A stretch of 64,000 nucleotides of DNA from NCBI GenBank assembly GCA_965227335.1, contig CBDDFV010000012.1, forward strand, positions 682,001-746,000, written 5' to 3'. Within the stretch, counting starts at the first letter, position 1, and each line of letters starts with the position of its first letter. The notes below the pieces were generated by a model. That model did not search any database and was not told the DNA's origin. It saw only the letters and a list, made by a program, of their open reading frames with translations. Shown here piece after piece: positions 16,304 through 24,079 of the stretch. A program made the translations under genes and the position numbers. This DNA is from CBDDFV01 sp965227335. Its GTDB lineage: Bacteria; Planctomycetota; Phycisphaerae; Phycisphaerales; SM1A02.

Positions 16304-17074
16304 TCAGCCCTCGCACGGCCCCCACGAGGCGAGCAGCGTCGCCAGATCGCCGGCGTCGACCATCTCGTCGCAGTTGAGGTCCGTCTGACATTCGATGCAC
16401 GAACCCCAGGTGCTGAGCAGCGCGGCGAGATCGCTCGGGCCGGTCAGACCATCGGCGTCAAAGTCCGTCAGGCATGGCGAGGTGATCTCCTCGCCGGTCA
16501 GCATCACATTGTCGAATGTCTGCGTCCCGAAGTCATAGAGCGCGACGCGACCCGACGGATGCTGATCAGTCGTGACGGTGGTGACCGCGGTCTTCGCGCC
16601 GTTGAGGTACGCGGCGTAGGTGTCGCATGTCGCCTCGATTCGCACGTGGATGTCGCCGCCGGGCGCGTACGCGCCGTTGACATTCCCGAGAATCGCGCCG
16701 TATCCCGTATCGCTCGCCACGTGCCAGTACACATTGCCGCCCTTCGCGACGAACAGAACGCCCTTGACGCCCACGGCGTTCGCGGCGGGGCGGGAACGAA
16801 CCCACACCCCGCCGTCGGCGGCGCCGTTGATGTCGACCTCAATCGCGAGGTCCCGCATCTCGAAGGGGAGCGTCGAGTGCGAGTTCGGCGCGTTGTCCGG
16901 GCTCGCCGCGTTGTACACGCCGCCCACCGCGCTCCAGTCGCCGGCCTCGTTCCCCCACAGCGGACTCGCGCCCGTTTCGAAGTCGTCGAAGAACAACACG
17001 TCCCCCGCGCGAGCGGAAACGCAGAACATGGTGAGGCTCGCGAACATGACGACGAGAGTGGCGTGTTGCTTCAT
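16304..17074 (-). CDS. Secreted protein with GC-type dockerin tail
   Basis: 256 residues. The ATG at 17074, preceded by AGGATC, opens on a signal peptide (MKQHATLVVMFASLTMFCVS, ending ARA). Upstream in-frame codons lack coding character. The mature head (about 25-195) is a beta-sandwich of the DUF1080/LamG/concanavalin kind: DDFETGASPLW, WSAVGGVYNA, VWVRSRPAANAVGVKGVLFV, YDFGTQTFDNVML. Such domains often bind carbohydrate. The tail has DFDADGLTGPSDLAALLSTWG and DLNCDEMVDAGDLATLLASW repeats with linking cysteines. A plausible promoter lies at 17191-17218 and a terminator follows. Confidence 0.78.
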   Translation of the reverse strand: MKQHATLVVMFASLTMFCVSARAGDVLFFDDFETGASPLWGNEAGDWSAVGGVYNAASPDNAPNSHSTLPFEMRDLAIEVDINGAADGGVWVRSRPAANAVGVKGVLFVAKGGNVYWHVASDTGYGAILGNVNGAYAPGGDIHVRIEATCDTYAAYLNGAKTAVTTVTTDQHPSGRVALYDFGTQTFDNVMLTGEEITSPCLTDFDADGLTGPSDLAALLSTWGSCIECQTDLNCDEMVDAGDLATLLASWGPCEG

Positions 17075-17190
17075 GGTGATCCTGCTGTTCGTGTGAGACG
17101 CTCGAATCCCTCGCATCCATGACCCGCAGCGTTCCGAAATGACGCGGAAGCCGCGCACGACGCGGCGCCTTGACAAATTGACCAGATTCG

Positions 17191-17218
17191 ATGCTAAGCA
17201 ATCGGAGCGCGCGATCAA
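17191..17218 (-). promoter_or_regulatory. Promoter candidate TTGATC-N16-TAGCAT
   Basis: Minus-strand TTGATC (17213-17218) is followed after 16 bases by TAGCAT (17191-17196). It points to the gene starting at 17074 with a leader of about 110 bases. Confidence 0.4.
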
Positions 17219-17315
17219 AGTGTGGCGTTCAGAAAGTCGTCCTTTTGGCCGCGTTGTCCATCCGCGGCGGCGCCGGTGCGCTGCGGGGCCGCAGGGCCGG
17301 TTGACTTCAGACGAC

Positions 17316-17350
17316 AGCCCCGCGTCGACCGGGAGCGTCGACGCGGGGCT
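17316..17350 (-). terminator. Hairpin terminator, near copy of the one at 16229
   Basis: A 14-base-pair perfect stem (17316-17329 with 17337-17350) and 7-base loop, 50 bases past the stop of the leftward gene at 17400. It shares a 22-base left arm with the terminator at 16221-16242. Confidence 0.75.
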
Positions 17351-17399
17351 TGTGCTGTCCGCACCCGGTTGAGCGCGAGGCGGCGAGATCCGGCGGGAC

Positions 17400-18395
17400 T
17401 CAGCCGGCGCACGGTCCCCACGCGGCGAGGAGGGTCGCGAGATCGCCGGCGTCGATGGCGTCGTCGCCGGTGAGGTCCGCCGCGCAGCCGGAGCAGTCGC
17501 CCCACGATGAGAGCAGCGTTGCGAGGTCGCTCGCGCCGGTGAGTCCGTCGTTGTCGAAGTCGGTGGCGCACGGCGCGGCGGGAGGCGTCCAGGCGTTGTC
17601 GTTGATGCCGGCCTGAGCCGACATCACGGTCACGCCCTCCGGCACGATGAACACCGGTTGGAAACCGTCCGGACCGATCGTGCTCGGCGGGAACGAGATG
17701 ATCATGGACGCGCTGCTGGTCTGCAGCGTGCAGCAGGCGCCCGGCGTTCCGTTGTCAAACCCGGCTCCCATGGTCCACGTGGTCGGCTGATTCGTCGTCA
17801 CCTGAATCGGCTGCGTGACGTAGTACTGGTCGACGCCGTCCTGGTAGCTGGCGGGCGGAGCGACGCTGTTGATTGACCAGGAGCCCCCGTTCGCCACGCT
17901 GAAACTGACCGAGTGCTGGCCGCCGTCCAGAATCTGGCCGCGCAGACGCAGCCGGAGCTGCACGTTGATGTTCTGATTCGTCTCGGAGACGAAGACCACG
18001 TCGTCGAATGTCATGGCGCCGCTGCCGCGCATGATTGACTTCAGAGACGTCTGGTTACAGGTGGGGCCCGTCTCCGTCCAGAAGTCGAAACTGAACTGCC
18101 CCGCCCCGACCGACATGGCGCCGCCGCCGACCGATCGTGGAATGCTGGTGCAGTAGTTGGAGATGCACCCGCCCTCCGGATCCGGGCAGCAGTACTCGCC
18201 CTGCCAACTGACCGGGCTGGACATGGACGGCGTCGAGTAACCGCCGCACGGTTGTTCCGCGCCCGGGCCGCCATAGAGCAGACTGGCCGTGTTGATCTGG
18301 TACGACGCGTCGCCGAAGGCCGCGCCGGCGAACCCCAGCAGCGTCATCGCGGAGAGCGTCAGCAGGGCGTCTGTTCGTTGCTTCATCATCATCAT
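17400..18395 (-). CDS. Secreted protein with GC-type dockerin tail, tandem paralogue 1
   Basis: Up to 331 residues. Four consecutive ATGs follow GAGAGGAC; spacing favours the second to fourth as the true start. A signal peptide (LLTLSAMTLLGFAGAAFG) precedes a head of about 220 residues that I cannot assign. It contains a cysteine cluster PVSWQGEYCCPDPEGGC, strand-rich segments such as TFDDVVFVSETNQNINVQLR, and a FQPVFIVPEGVTVMSAQAG block. The tail is DFDNDGLTGASDLATLLSSW and DLTGDDAIDAGDLATLLAAWG. The neighbour at 18588-19568 has the same plan, with an almost identical C-terminal 80 residues but a much more diverged N-terminal half, so the pair arose by tandem duplication followed by sequence exchange. 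Confidence 0.75.
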   Translation of the reverse strand: MMMMKQRTDALLTLSAMTLLGFAGAAFGDASYQINTASLLYGGPGAEQPCGGYSTPSMSSPVSWQGEYCCPDPEGGCISNYCTSIPRSVGGGAMSVGAGQFSFDFWTETGPTCNQTSLKSIMRGSGAMTFDDVVFVSETNQNINVQLRLRLRGQILDGGQHSVSFSVANGGSWSINSVAPPASYQDGVDQYYVTQPIQVTTNQPTTWTMGAGFDNGTPGACCTLQTSSASMIISFPPSTIGPDGFQPVFIVPEGVTVMSAQAGINDNAWTPPAAPCATDFDNDGLTGASDLATLLSSWGDCSGCAADLTGDDAIDAGDLATLLAAWGPCAG

Positions 18396-18531
18396 GTCCT
18401 CTCGAGCCGACCCGGAAGTGAATTGCAGACGAGGTCGGCTGAGGTCGTCCGCATCGAGAGTGGCGTGAAGTCGATCCGGATTCCCTCGTGAATACGGCGA
18501 TCGAACTGACGTCGTTCCAACGAGCGACGCC

Positions 18532-18575
18532 CGCGCGCGGCCGGAGCAGCGGGCGGGCGTGGCGAGGAGATGCGG
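18532..18575. repeat. 44-base repeat, copy 1 (upstream of paralogue 1)
   Basis: Matches 19691-19734 at 41 of 44 bases by eye. It lies 137-180 bases upstream of the paralogue 1 start, and the other copy is at a similar distance from the paralogue 2 start. With flanking bases it can also form an 8-base-pair hairpin (18527-18534 with 18553-18560), a possible terminator for paralogue 2. Confidence 0.65.
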
Positions 18576-18587
18576 GTGGGCCGGGAC

Positions 18588-19568
18588 TTACGGGCACGGT
18601 CCCCACGCGGCGAGGAGGGTCGCGAGATCGCCGGCGTCGATGACGTCGTCGCCGGTGAGGTCCGCCGCGCAGCCGGAGCAGTCGCCCCACGAGGAAAGCA
18701 GCGTTGCGAGGTCGCTCGCCCCGGTGAGTCCGTCGTTGTCGAAGTCGGTGGCGCACGGCGCGGCGGGAGGGGACCAGGCGTTGTCCTGAATGCCGGCCTG
18801 TGCGGACATCACGGTCACGCCCTCCGGCACGATGAACACGGGTTCGAACCCGGCGGGGCCGACGCCGCTCGGTGGGAATGAGACGTACGCACTGGCGTTG
18901 CTCGATGACGGCGACCACTGGGAGCCGGGCGCGGCGGTCTGCAGCAGCGTCAGGATCATCCAGGACGTGGGCGTGTTCGTCGGCACGGAGCGGGGCGGCA
19001 GGGTGACGATGAAGTCGGCGTCGTCGGCGTATCCGGGCGGCGGATTCTGACTGGAGATGCTCGACTGCCCGGAGTAGGGCGAATGGTACGACAGGAGGTT
19101 CAGCCCGGCGTTCATCAACTGCGCGTTGATGCGAAGTCGCAGACTCACGCTGATGACCTCATTCGTGTCGGAGATGAACGTGACGTCGTCAAACGTGATG
19201 TCGGATCTGGCGACCATCTTCGCCTGGACGTTGGATGAGCTGCACACCGGACCGCACTGGGCCCAGAGGCTGTAAGTGGCGCCCCCGGCGCTGGCGCCGG
19301 CGCTGCCGCCGCCCTGCCCGCGCGGAATGTCCGTGCACCACGAGGTCGCGCAGCCGCCCTCCTGATCAGGACAGCAGAACTCGCCCGACCACGAGACGGG
19401 CCCGGAGGACGGAAGACCGACATACTGGTCGCAGGTCGACTCCGCGCCGCCGACGCCGTGGTTAAGCCAGGCCTGGCCAATCGTGAACTCCTGGTCCGCC
19501 GCCGCGATGGCGCCGCCGGACGCCATCACGGAAACGGCGATGAGTTGGAGGAGAGTCGTCGTTCTCAT
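18588..19568 (-). CDS. Secreted protein with GC-type dockerin tail, tandem paralogue 2
   Basis: 326 residues. The ATG at 19568 follows AAAGAGGC. Signal peptide 1-23 (ending IAAA). The head aligns with paralogue 1 through PVSWSGEFCCPDQEGGC, ITFDDVTFISDTNE, SLRLRINAQLMNAG and FEPVFIVPEGVTVMSAQAG. The tail is the same two-repeat dockerin-like module and ends WGPCP. Function is unknown. The cysteine cluster suggests disulfides and export to an oxidising compartment. At the DNA level the last 240 bases match paralogue 1 almost exactly with no gaps. Confidence 0.75.
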   Translation of the reverse strand: MRTTTLLQLIAVSVMASGGAIAAADQEFTIGQAWLNHGVGGAESTCDQYVGLPSSGPVSWSGEFCCPDQEGGCATSWCTDIPRGQGGGSAGASAGGATYSLWAQCGPVCSSSNVQAKMVARSDITFDDVTFISDTNEVISVSLRLRINAQLMNAGLNLLSYHSPYSGQSSISSQNPPPGYADDADFIVTLPPRSVPTNTPTSWMILTLLQTAAPGSQWSPSSSNASAYVSFPPSGVGPAGFEPVFIVPEGVTVMSAQAGIQDNAWSPPAAPCATDFDNDGLTGASDLATLLSSWGDCSGCAADLTGDDVIDAGDLATLLAAWGPCP

Positions 19569-19913
19569 GGTTGCCTCTTTCGATCGCGAATGATGGTGAA
19601 TCAGGGGCCGTCGCCCCCCTCACGAGACATGGCGGGATCGGTCGTCGGTCTCCCTCATCATCATCAGGATTTCTCGGCGATCGGAACGCTCGCGCGCAGC
19701 CGGAGCAGCGGGCGGACGCGGCGAGGAGATGCGGCTCTGTTTTCCCAGCGGCCGGACCGTGGCCCGTCGACGAGCGGGGAAAAAGCCTCCCCATGACTCA
19801 TCCGTGCGGGTATGGTCAGATCACCGCGTCGGCGGCGTGTAGTGAACCGACGGCCCCCCGGCGGGCCTCACACGCGACGCAACTTCGGTTGTGGCAAGGG
19901 AAAGGGAGCCCCC
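19569..19913. other. Divergent intergenic region before the sigma factor gene
   Basis: 345 bases holding repeat copy 2 (19691-19734), a possible -10 (TATGGT, 19811-19816) for the sigma factor gene and the Shine-Dalgarno AAAGGGAG just before 19914. No gene seen. Confidence 0.45.
19691..19734. repeat. 44-base repeat, copy 2 (upstream of paralogue 2)
   Basis: Near-identical to 18532-18575 and placed about 125-165 bases upstream of the paralogue 2 start. It indicates that the duplicated unit included upstream DNA, or that the segment is a shared regulatory site. Confidence 0.6.
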
Positions 19914-20489
19914 GTGACCACCGATCAACACGACGTCACCCAACTGCTCGAAGACGTGCGGGCCGGCAAGGCCGCCGCGTCCGACGAGCTTTTTCCGCTC
20001 ATCTACGATGAACTCCGCCGTCTCGCGGCGGCGCGGCTGCATCACGAGCGGGTCAACCACACCCTCCAGCCGACCGCCCTCGTGCATGAGGCGTACCTCC
20101 GGCTCGTCGACCAGACCCGCATCACCTGGCGCAGCCGCGCCCACTTCTTCGGTGCCGCCGCCAACGCCATCCGACGCATCCTCGTCGACTCCGCCCGCGC
20201 GAAGAAAGCCGTGAAACGGGGGGGCGGGAAAGCGCCGCTCGTGGACGTCGATCCCGCCGCGACGGAGCTTGATCTCGACCAGATCCTCGATCTCGACGAA
20301 GCGCTCGAAACGCTCGCCGCCGCCGACGCCCGCGCCGCCCGCATCGTCGAACTCCGCTACTTCGGCGGTCTCTCGATCGAACAGACAGCGGAACTCGTCG
20401 GCGTCTCGCACGCCACCGTCGAACGCGACTGGTCCGCCGCCCGCGCCTGGCTCGCGAGCCGCCTCGGCGATCGAAAGGACGAGGCGTGA
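19914..20489 (+). CDS. ECF-type RNA polymerase sigma factor
   Basis: 191 residues from a GTG at 19914 preceded by AAAGGGAG; longer in-frame starts lack support. Region 2 contains DELFPLIYDELRRLAA and LVHEAYLRLVDQ. Region 4 contains the helix-turn-helix LRYFGGLSIEQTAELVGVSHATVERDW. It lacks the long regions 1 and 3 of sigma-70. It belongs to the ECF group that in planctomycetes is commonly next to a Ser/Thr kinase, as here: its stop overlaps the kinase ATG by four bases (20486-20489). The likely arrangement is that the kinase controls the sigma factor by phosphorylation, in place of a classical anti-sigma gene, which is absent. Confidence 0.9.
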   Translation: MTTDQHDVTQLLEDVRAGKAAASDELFPLIYDELRRLAAARLHHERVNHTLQPTALVHEAYLRLVDQTRITWRSRAHFFGAAANAIRRILVDSARAKKAVKRGGGKAPLVDVDPAATELDLDQILDLDEALETLAAADARAARIVELRYFGGLSIEQTAELVGVSHATVERDWSAARAWLASRLGDRKDEA

Positions 20490-22903
20490 ATCTCGCCGAC
20501 TGGGCTCGCATCCGTGATGCGTTTCACGAGATCGCCGCGGCGCCCGCGGCCGAACGCGCGGCGAGACTCGATGCGCTCCGGCGCGACGATCCGGACATCG
20601 CCGATGAAGTGCGGCGCATGCTCGACGCCTCGCCCACCCGACTCGCGCCCGGCGACGTGGTCGCGCTGGACGCCCTCGCCGATGAACTCGAGGACGTGCC
20701 GGATCCGCCCGCGATCGAGATCGATCGGTACGAACTGCTGGAGCGGATCGGCGTCGGCGGCATGGGCGAAGTCCATCGCGCCCGCCGCGCCGACGGCGCC
20801 TACGAACGCGACGTCGCGATCAAGGTCGCCCGCCTCGGACTGACCGCTCCGGGACTGCAGCGTCGTCTGCGGGCGGAGCGGGCGATGCTCGCGCGGCTGC
20901 AGCATCCGAACATTGCGTCGTTGATCGACGGCGGCGTGGCCTCCGACGGTCGGCCGTACATCATCATGGAGTATGTCAGCGGCGATCCCATCGATCGCTG
21001 GTGCGATGAACGCGCGTTGTCGATCCGCGCCCGTGTCGAGCTCTTCGACCAGGTCTGCGGGGCGGTCGGGCACGCCCATCGCAACCTCGTCATCCATCGC
21101 GACCTGAAACCGTCGAACGTGCTCGTCACGCCCGAAGGACGCGTGAAGCTGCTCGACTTCGGCGTCGCCACCGTGCTCGAACCCGATCGCGAAGCGACCC
21201 GCACCGGCGCCCGCATGCTGACGCCCCGCTACGCCAGCCCCGAGCAGATCGCGGGCGAGGTCGTCAGCACCGCCAGCGATGTGTACTCGCTCGGCGTGAT
21301 TCTGTACGAATTGCTGACGGGGCGGGGCGCCTATCGGCTCGAGGATCCCACGCCCGCCGCGTACCAGGTCGCCATTCGCGAACAGACGCCGACCGCGCCC
21401 TCCGACGCCATCACCCGACCGACGGCCGGCGACGACGGCCTCGACGCCGGCGGGCTCGCCCGTCGACGCGGCGCGGAACCCGCCGCCCTGCGGCGCGCCC
21501 TGCGCGGCGACCTCGACACCATCATTCTCAAGGCCCTCCGCAAGGAGCCCGAACGACGCTACGAGACGGTCGAACAGCTGCGCGCGGATCTCCAGGCGTG
21601 GCGACGCGGCCTCCCTGTCTCCGCCCGTCCCGACTCCGTACGCTACCGGGCCGGCAAGTTCGCGCGTCGGCATCCGTTCGCGATCGCGGCGGGCGTGCTC
21701 GCCGCCGGTTCGCTGATGACGTCCAGCCTCGTCGGGTTCACGCTCTACTCGAACGAACAGGACGCCCGGACGCTCGCCGATCAACGGCTGGAGCAAGCCA
21801 ATCGCAGCCGCGCGACGCTCGAAGCCGTCAACGATTTCTTCACCAACGACGTGATTCTCGCGGCGGATCCCGACCGCGCGCAGAACGCCGACCGCACGAT
21901 CGTCGAGGCGCTGCAGGCCGCGGAGCAGTCAATCGACGGCCGCTTCCCCGAAGCCCCGCTGGTCGAAGCATCCGTGCGGGCGTCGCTCGGGGCCGTCTAC
22001 AACGAACTGTCGCGGATGGCGGAGGCCCGTCCGCACCTGCAACGCGCCCACGAACTGCGGGTCGAGCACCTCGGCGAGAACCACTTCGACACGCTGATCA
22101 CGTTGCGTGATTACGCCAACACGTTCTTCTATCTCGACGAGTACGCCGAGGCGGCGACGATCTATGAAGACCTCGTGCCCCGCTTCGCGAAGATCGCGGG
22201 TCCCGAGGACGGCTACACCGTGCTCGCCCGCAGTCAGTACGCCCAGATCCTGGAGGCGCTCGGGAGATACGAGGAATCGGAACGCGAACATCGCGACGTG
22301 CTGGACATCCGGCTCCGCCAGCTCGGGGAAGAGCACGGCAGCACGCTGTCCTCGATCAATAATCTCGGCGTGCTGCTCGCCCGGCGCGGGCGGATTGACG
22401 AGGCGCTCGTCTATCTCGAGAAGGCCGCCGATCTCCGCGCGAAGCGCAACGGACCCGATTCGCCGCGCACGCTGATCGCCCGCGGCAACGTCGCCGCCAT
22501 GCACATGATGCAGGGGCGGACGGAGATCGCCCGCCCGATCTTCCGGGACGTGCTTGACCGACAGCTGCGCACGATCGGACCCGGCCATCGCCATACGATG
22601 CGCACCGTCGTGCACCTGACCAACACCTGCGAACTCATGGGCGATCCCGAAGCCGCCGAACGAATCGCCCGCGAAACGCTGGAGGCCGCCGACGCCGGAT
22701 TCGACGACGACCGTCCCTGGATCTTCGACGGCTACGAACGACTGGTGCTCGCCCTGCTCGCCCGCGAGAAGTTCGAAGAGGCCGCGCCGATCTGCGACGC
22801 CCTGCTCGAATTCCGACAGGCGAGATTCGGGACGGATCACCCGCAGACCGCCGCCGCCCGATCGCTTGTTGAGCGTGCACGCACCCGGGCGTCAGAAGGC
22901 TGA
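20486..22903 (+). CDS. Membrane Ser/Thr protein kinase with extracytoplasmic TPR domain
   Basis: 805 residues in order: a helical N-terminal segment (1-75); a Hanks-type kinase domain (about 82-372) with glycine loop GVGGMGEV (89-96), Lys113, HRDLKPSN (204-211) and DFG (224-226); one transmembrane helix (about 397-420); then TPR repeats (about 470-800). All key catalytic residues are present, so it should be active. The TPRs lie on the far side of the membrane and may sense a ligand or bind partner proteins. Coupled by ATGA overlap to the sigma factor gene. Its last 12 bases overlap the end of the converging oxidoreductase gene. Confidence 0.92.
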   Translation: MNLADWARIRDAFHEIAAAPAAERAARLDALRRDDPDIADEVRRMLDASPTRLAPGDVVALDALADELEDVPDPPAIEIDRYELLERIGVGGMGEVHRARRADGAYERDVAIKVARLGLTAPGLQRRLRAERAMLARLQHPNIASLIDGGVASDGRPYIIMEYVSGDPIDRWCDERALSIRARVELFDQVCGAVGHAHRNLVIHRDLKPSNVLVTPEGRVKLLDFGVATVLEPDREATRTGARMLTPRYASPEQIAGEVVSTASDVYSLGVILYELLTGRGAYRLEDPTPAAYQVAIREQTPTAPSDAITRPTAGDDGLDAGGLARRRGAEPAALRRALRGDLDTIILKALRKEPERRYETVEQLRADLQAWRRGLPVSARPDSVRYRAGKFARRHPFAIAAGVLAAGSLMTSSLVGFTLYSNEQDARTLADQRLEQANRSRATLEAVNDFFTNDVILAADPDRAQNADRTIVEALQAAEQSIDGRFPEAPLVEASVRASLGAVYNELSRMAEARPHLQRAHELRVEHLGENHFDTLITLRDYANTFFYLDEYAEAATIYEDLVPRFAKIAGPEDGYTVLARSQYAQILEALGRYEESEREHRDVLDIRLRQLGEEHGSTLSSINNLGVLLARRGRIDEALVYLEKAADLRAKRNGPDSPRTLIARGNVAAMHMMQGRTEIARPIFRDVLDRQLRTIGPGHRHTMRTVVHLTNTCELMGDPEAAERIARETLEAADAGFDDDRPWIFDGYERLVLALLAREKFEEAAPICDALLEFRQARFGTDHPQTAAARSLVERARTRASEG

Positions 22904-24079
22904 CCATGCGACGTCGTCGCCCGCCCACGGCGGATCGGCGACCTCCGGGGCGTCCCAGCCCGCGAACGACGGCGCCGATGCGCCGGCGCCGTCGCCGATC
23001 AGATCTGCGATCTCCTGCGCCAACTGCGGCGCGGCGACGAGCTTGGTCGGCCAGCCGGTGATCACGTTCCCCTCCGCCGCGCACGCCACGCCCGCCGGAC
23101 GCGACCGGTCGGACGTCGCCGCCTCCGCGCGATCAACCCGATACGTCGCCAGCTCCACGCCGCTCCAGGTCATGCCCGGCAGCACCGCCTGCAGCTCCGC
23201 CCGGGCGTGGGCGATCAGATCGTCACGCGACATCGCGACGCCGTCCTCCGCGATCTGTCCCCCGACCTGCCACACCACACGCCCGGTGTCGTCCGCGTCC
23301 GCCGTGATCGTCGCCCGTGTCTTTCGGCCGTCGACGCAATGGCCCTGCAAACGCGGCAGCGTGTCGCCGCGCACCATCACCATGTGCAGCGGACGACGCT
23401 GCATCGCGCCGGGATCAAGCCCGAGCATCTCGCGCAACGCGGCGTTCCCGGCCCCGGCGGTGAGCACGATCCACGTCGGCGTCACGACGGCCGCGCGTCC
23501 ATCGGCGTTCAGTTCGATCCGCTCCCGTGTCATCGCTCCCGCGGTCGCCCGGACGATGCGGCCGGCGTGCGCCGACGCGAGCACCCGAAGGACGTCGGCG
23601 GGGTCCACGACCGTTTCCGGAACCCGCAGGACGTCGCCCGGCGTATCGCGCAGGACCGCGGGACGATCGGCCGCCGCGACCTTCGACGGCGCGGCCTTGA
23701 GTCCGACCCGCGCCCCGACCATCCCCAGCCGCGACTTCAGCGACGAAGTGCGCCACAGATAACAGAAGCGCTGACGCACCTCGACGTCCCGCAGATCCGG
23801 CGCGGCGTCGCCGGCGAGACACGCGTCCCAGAGCGCGGGCAGATCGCGGATCGCCCGGGCGCTGTCGGTGAGCACGCCGTCGAGCGTGTACTTGAGGCCG
23901 CCGTGCAGAATGCCCTGGGCCGCGACGGACTGTCCCGTCCCGAGCGCGTCGCGCTCGATCAGCGCTGCGTTCACGCCCCGGCGGACGAGTTCGTCCAGCG
24001 TCCACAACCCCGCGACGCCGCCGCCGATGATCAGGGCGTCGAGGGCGATCGGGTCGGGATTGGCGGAATCGTCGCTCAC
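22892..24079 (-). CDS. FAD-dependent oxidoreductase (DAO/GlpD-like)
   Basis: About 395 residues from a GTG at 24079; the frame continues further upstream but the GTGA overlap (24076-24079) with the preceding stop marks the start. The N-terminus has the dinucleotide motif ALIIGGGVAGLWTLDELVRRG followed by the acidic residue after beta-2 (ALIERD). Next comes SVAAQGILHGGLKYTL, as in glycerol-3-phosphate dehydrogenase/D-amino acid oxidase-type proteins. The C-terminal part (NVITGWPTKLVAAPQLAQEI) is the FAD-ribityl region. The substrate is unknown. Last gene of the leftward overlapping operon that begins with rmuC. Confidence 0.82.
   Translation of the reverse strand: MSDDSANPDPIALDALIIGGGVAGLWTLDELVRRGVNAALIERDALGTGQSVAAQGILHGGLKYTLDGVLTDSARAIRDLPALWDACLAGDAAPDLRDVEVRQRFCYLWRTSSLKSRLGMVGARVGLKAAPSKVAAADRPAVLRDTPGDVLRVPETVVDPADVLRVLASAHAGRIVRATAGAMTRERIELNADGRAAVVTPTWIVLTAGAGNAALREMLGLDPGAMQRRPLHMVMVRGDTLPRLQGHCVDGRKTRATITADADDTGRVVWQVGGQIAEDGVAMSRDDLIAHARAELQAVLPGMTWSGVELATYRVDRAEAATSDRSRPAGVACAAEGNVITGWPTKLVAAPQLAQEIADLIGDGAGASAPSFAGWDAPEVADPPWAGDDVAWSAF

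Larger units (their letters stand above)
17075..17399. other. Intergenic region with terminator and promoter
   Basis: The 325 bases between two leftward dockerin-tailed genes hold the terminator of the upstream gene (17316-17350) and a promoter candidate for the downstream one. I see no ORF or RNA gene in it. Confidence 0.5.

Noticed and set aside
17170..17175. TTGACA on the plus strand
   Set aside because: No acceptable -10 lies 16-18 bases downstream and no rightward gene follows.
17400..19568. Repeated Asp/Gly-rich DNA segments as a CRISPR or satellite array
   Set aside because: The similarity is between coding sequences of dockerin-like tails; there are no regular spacers.
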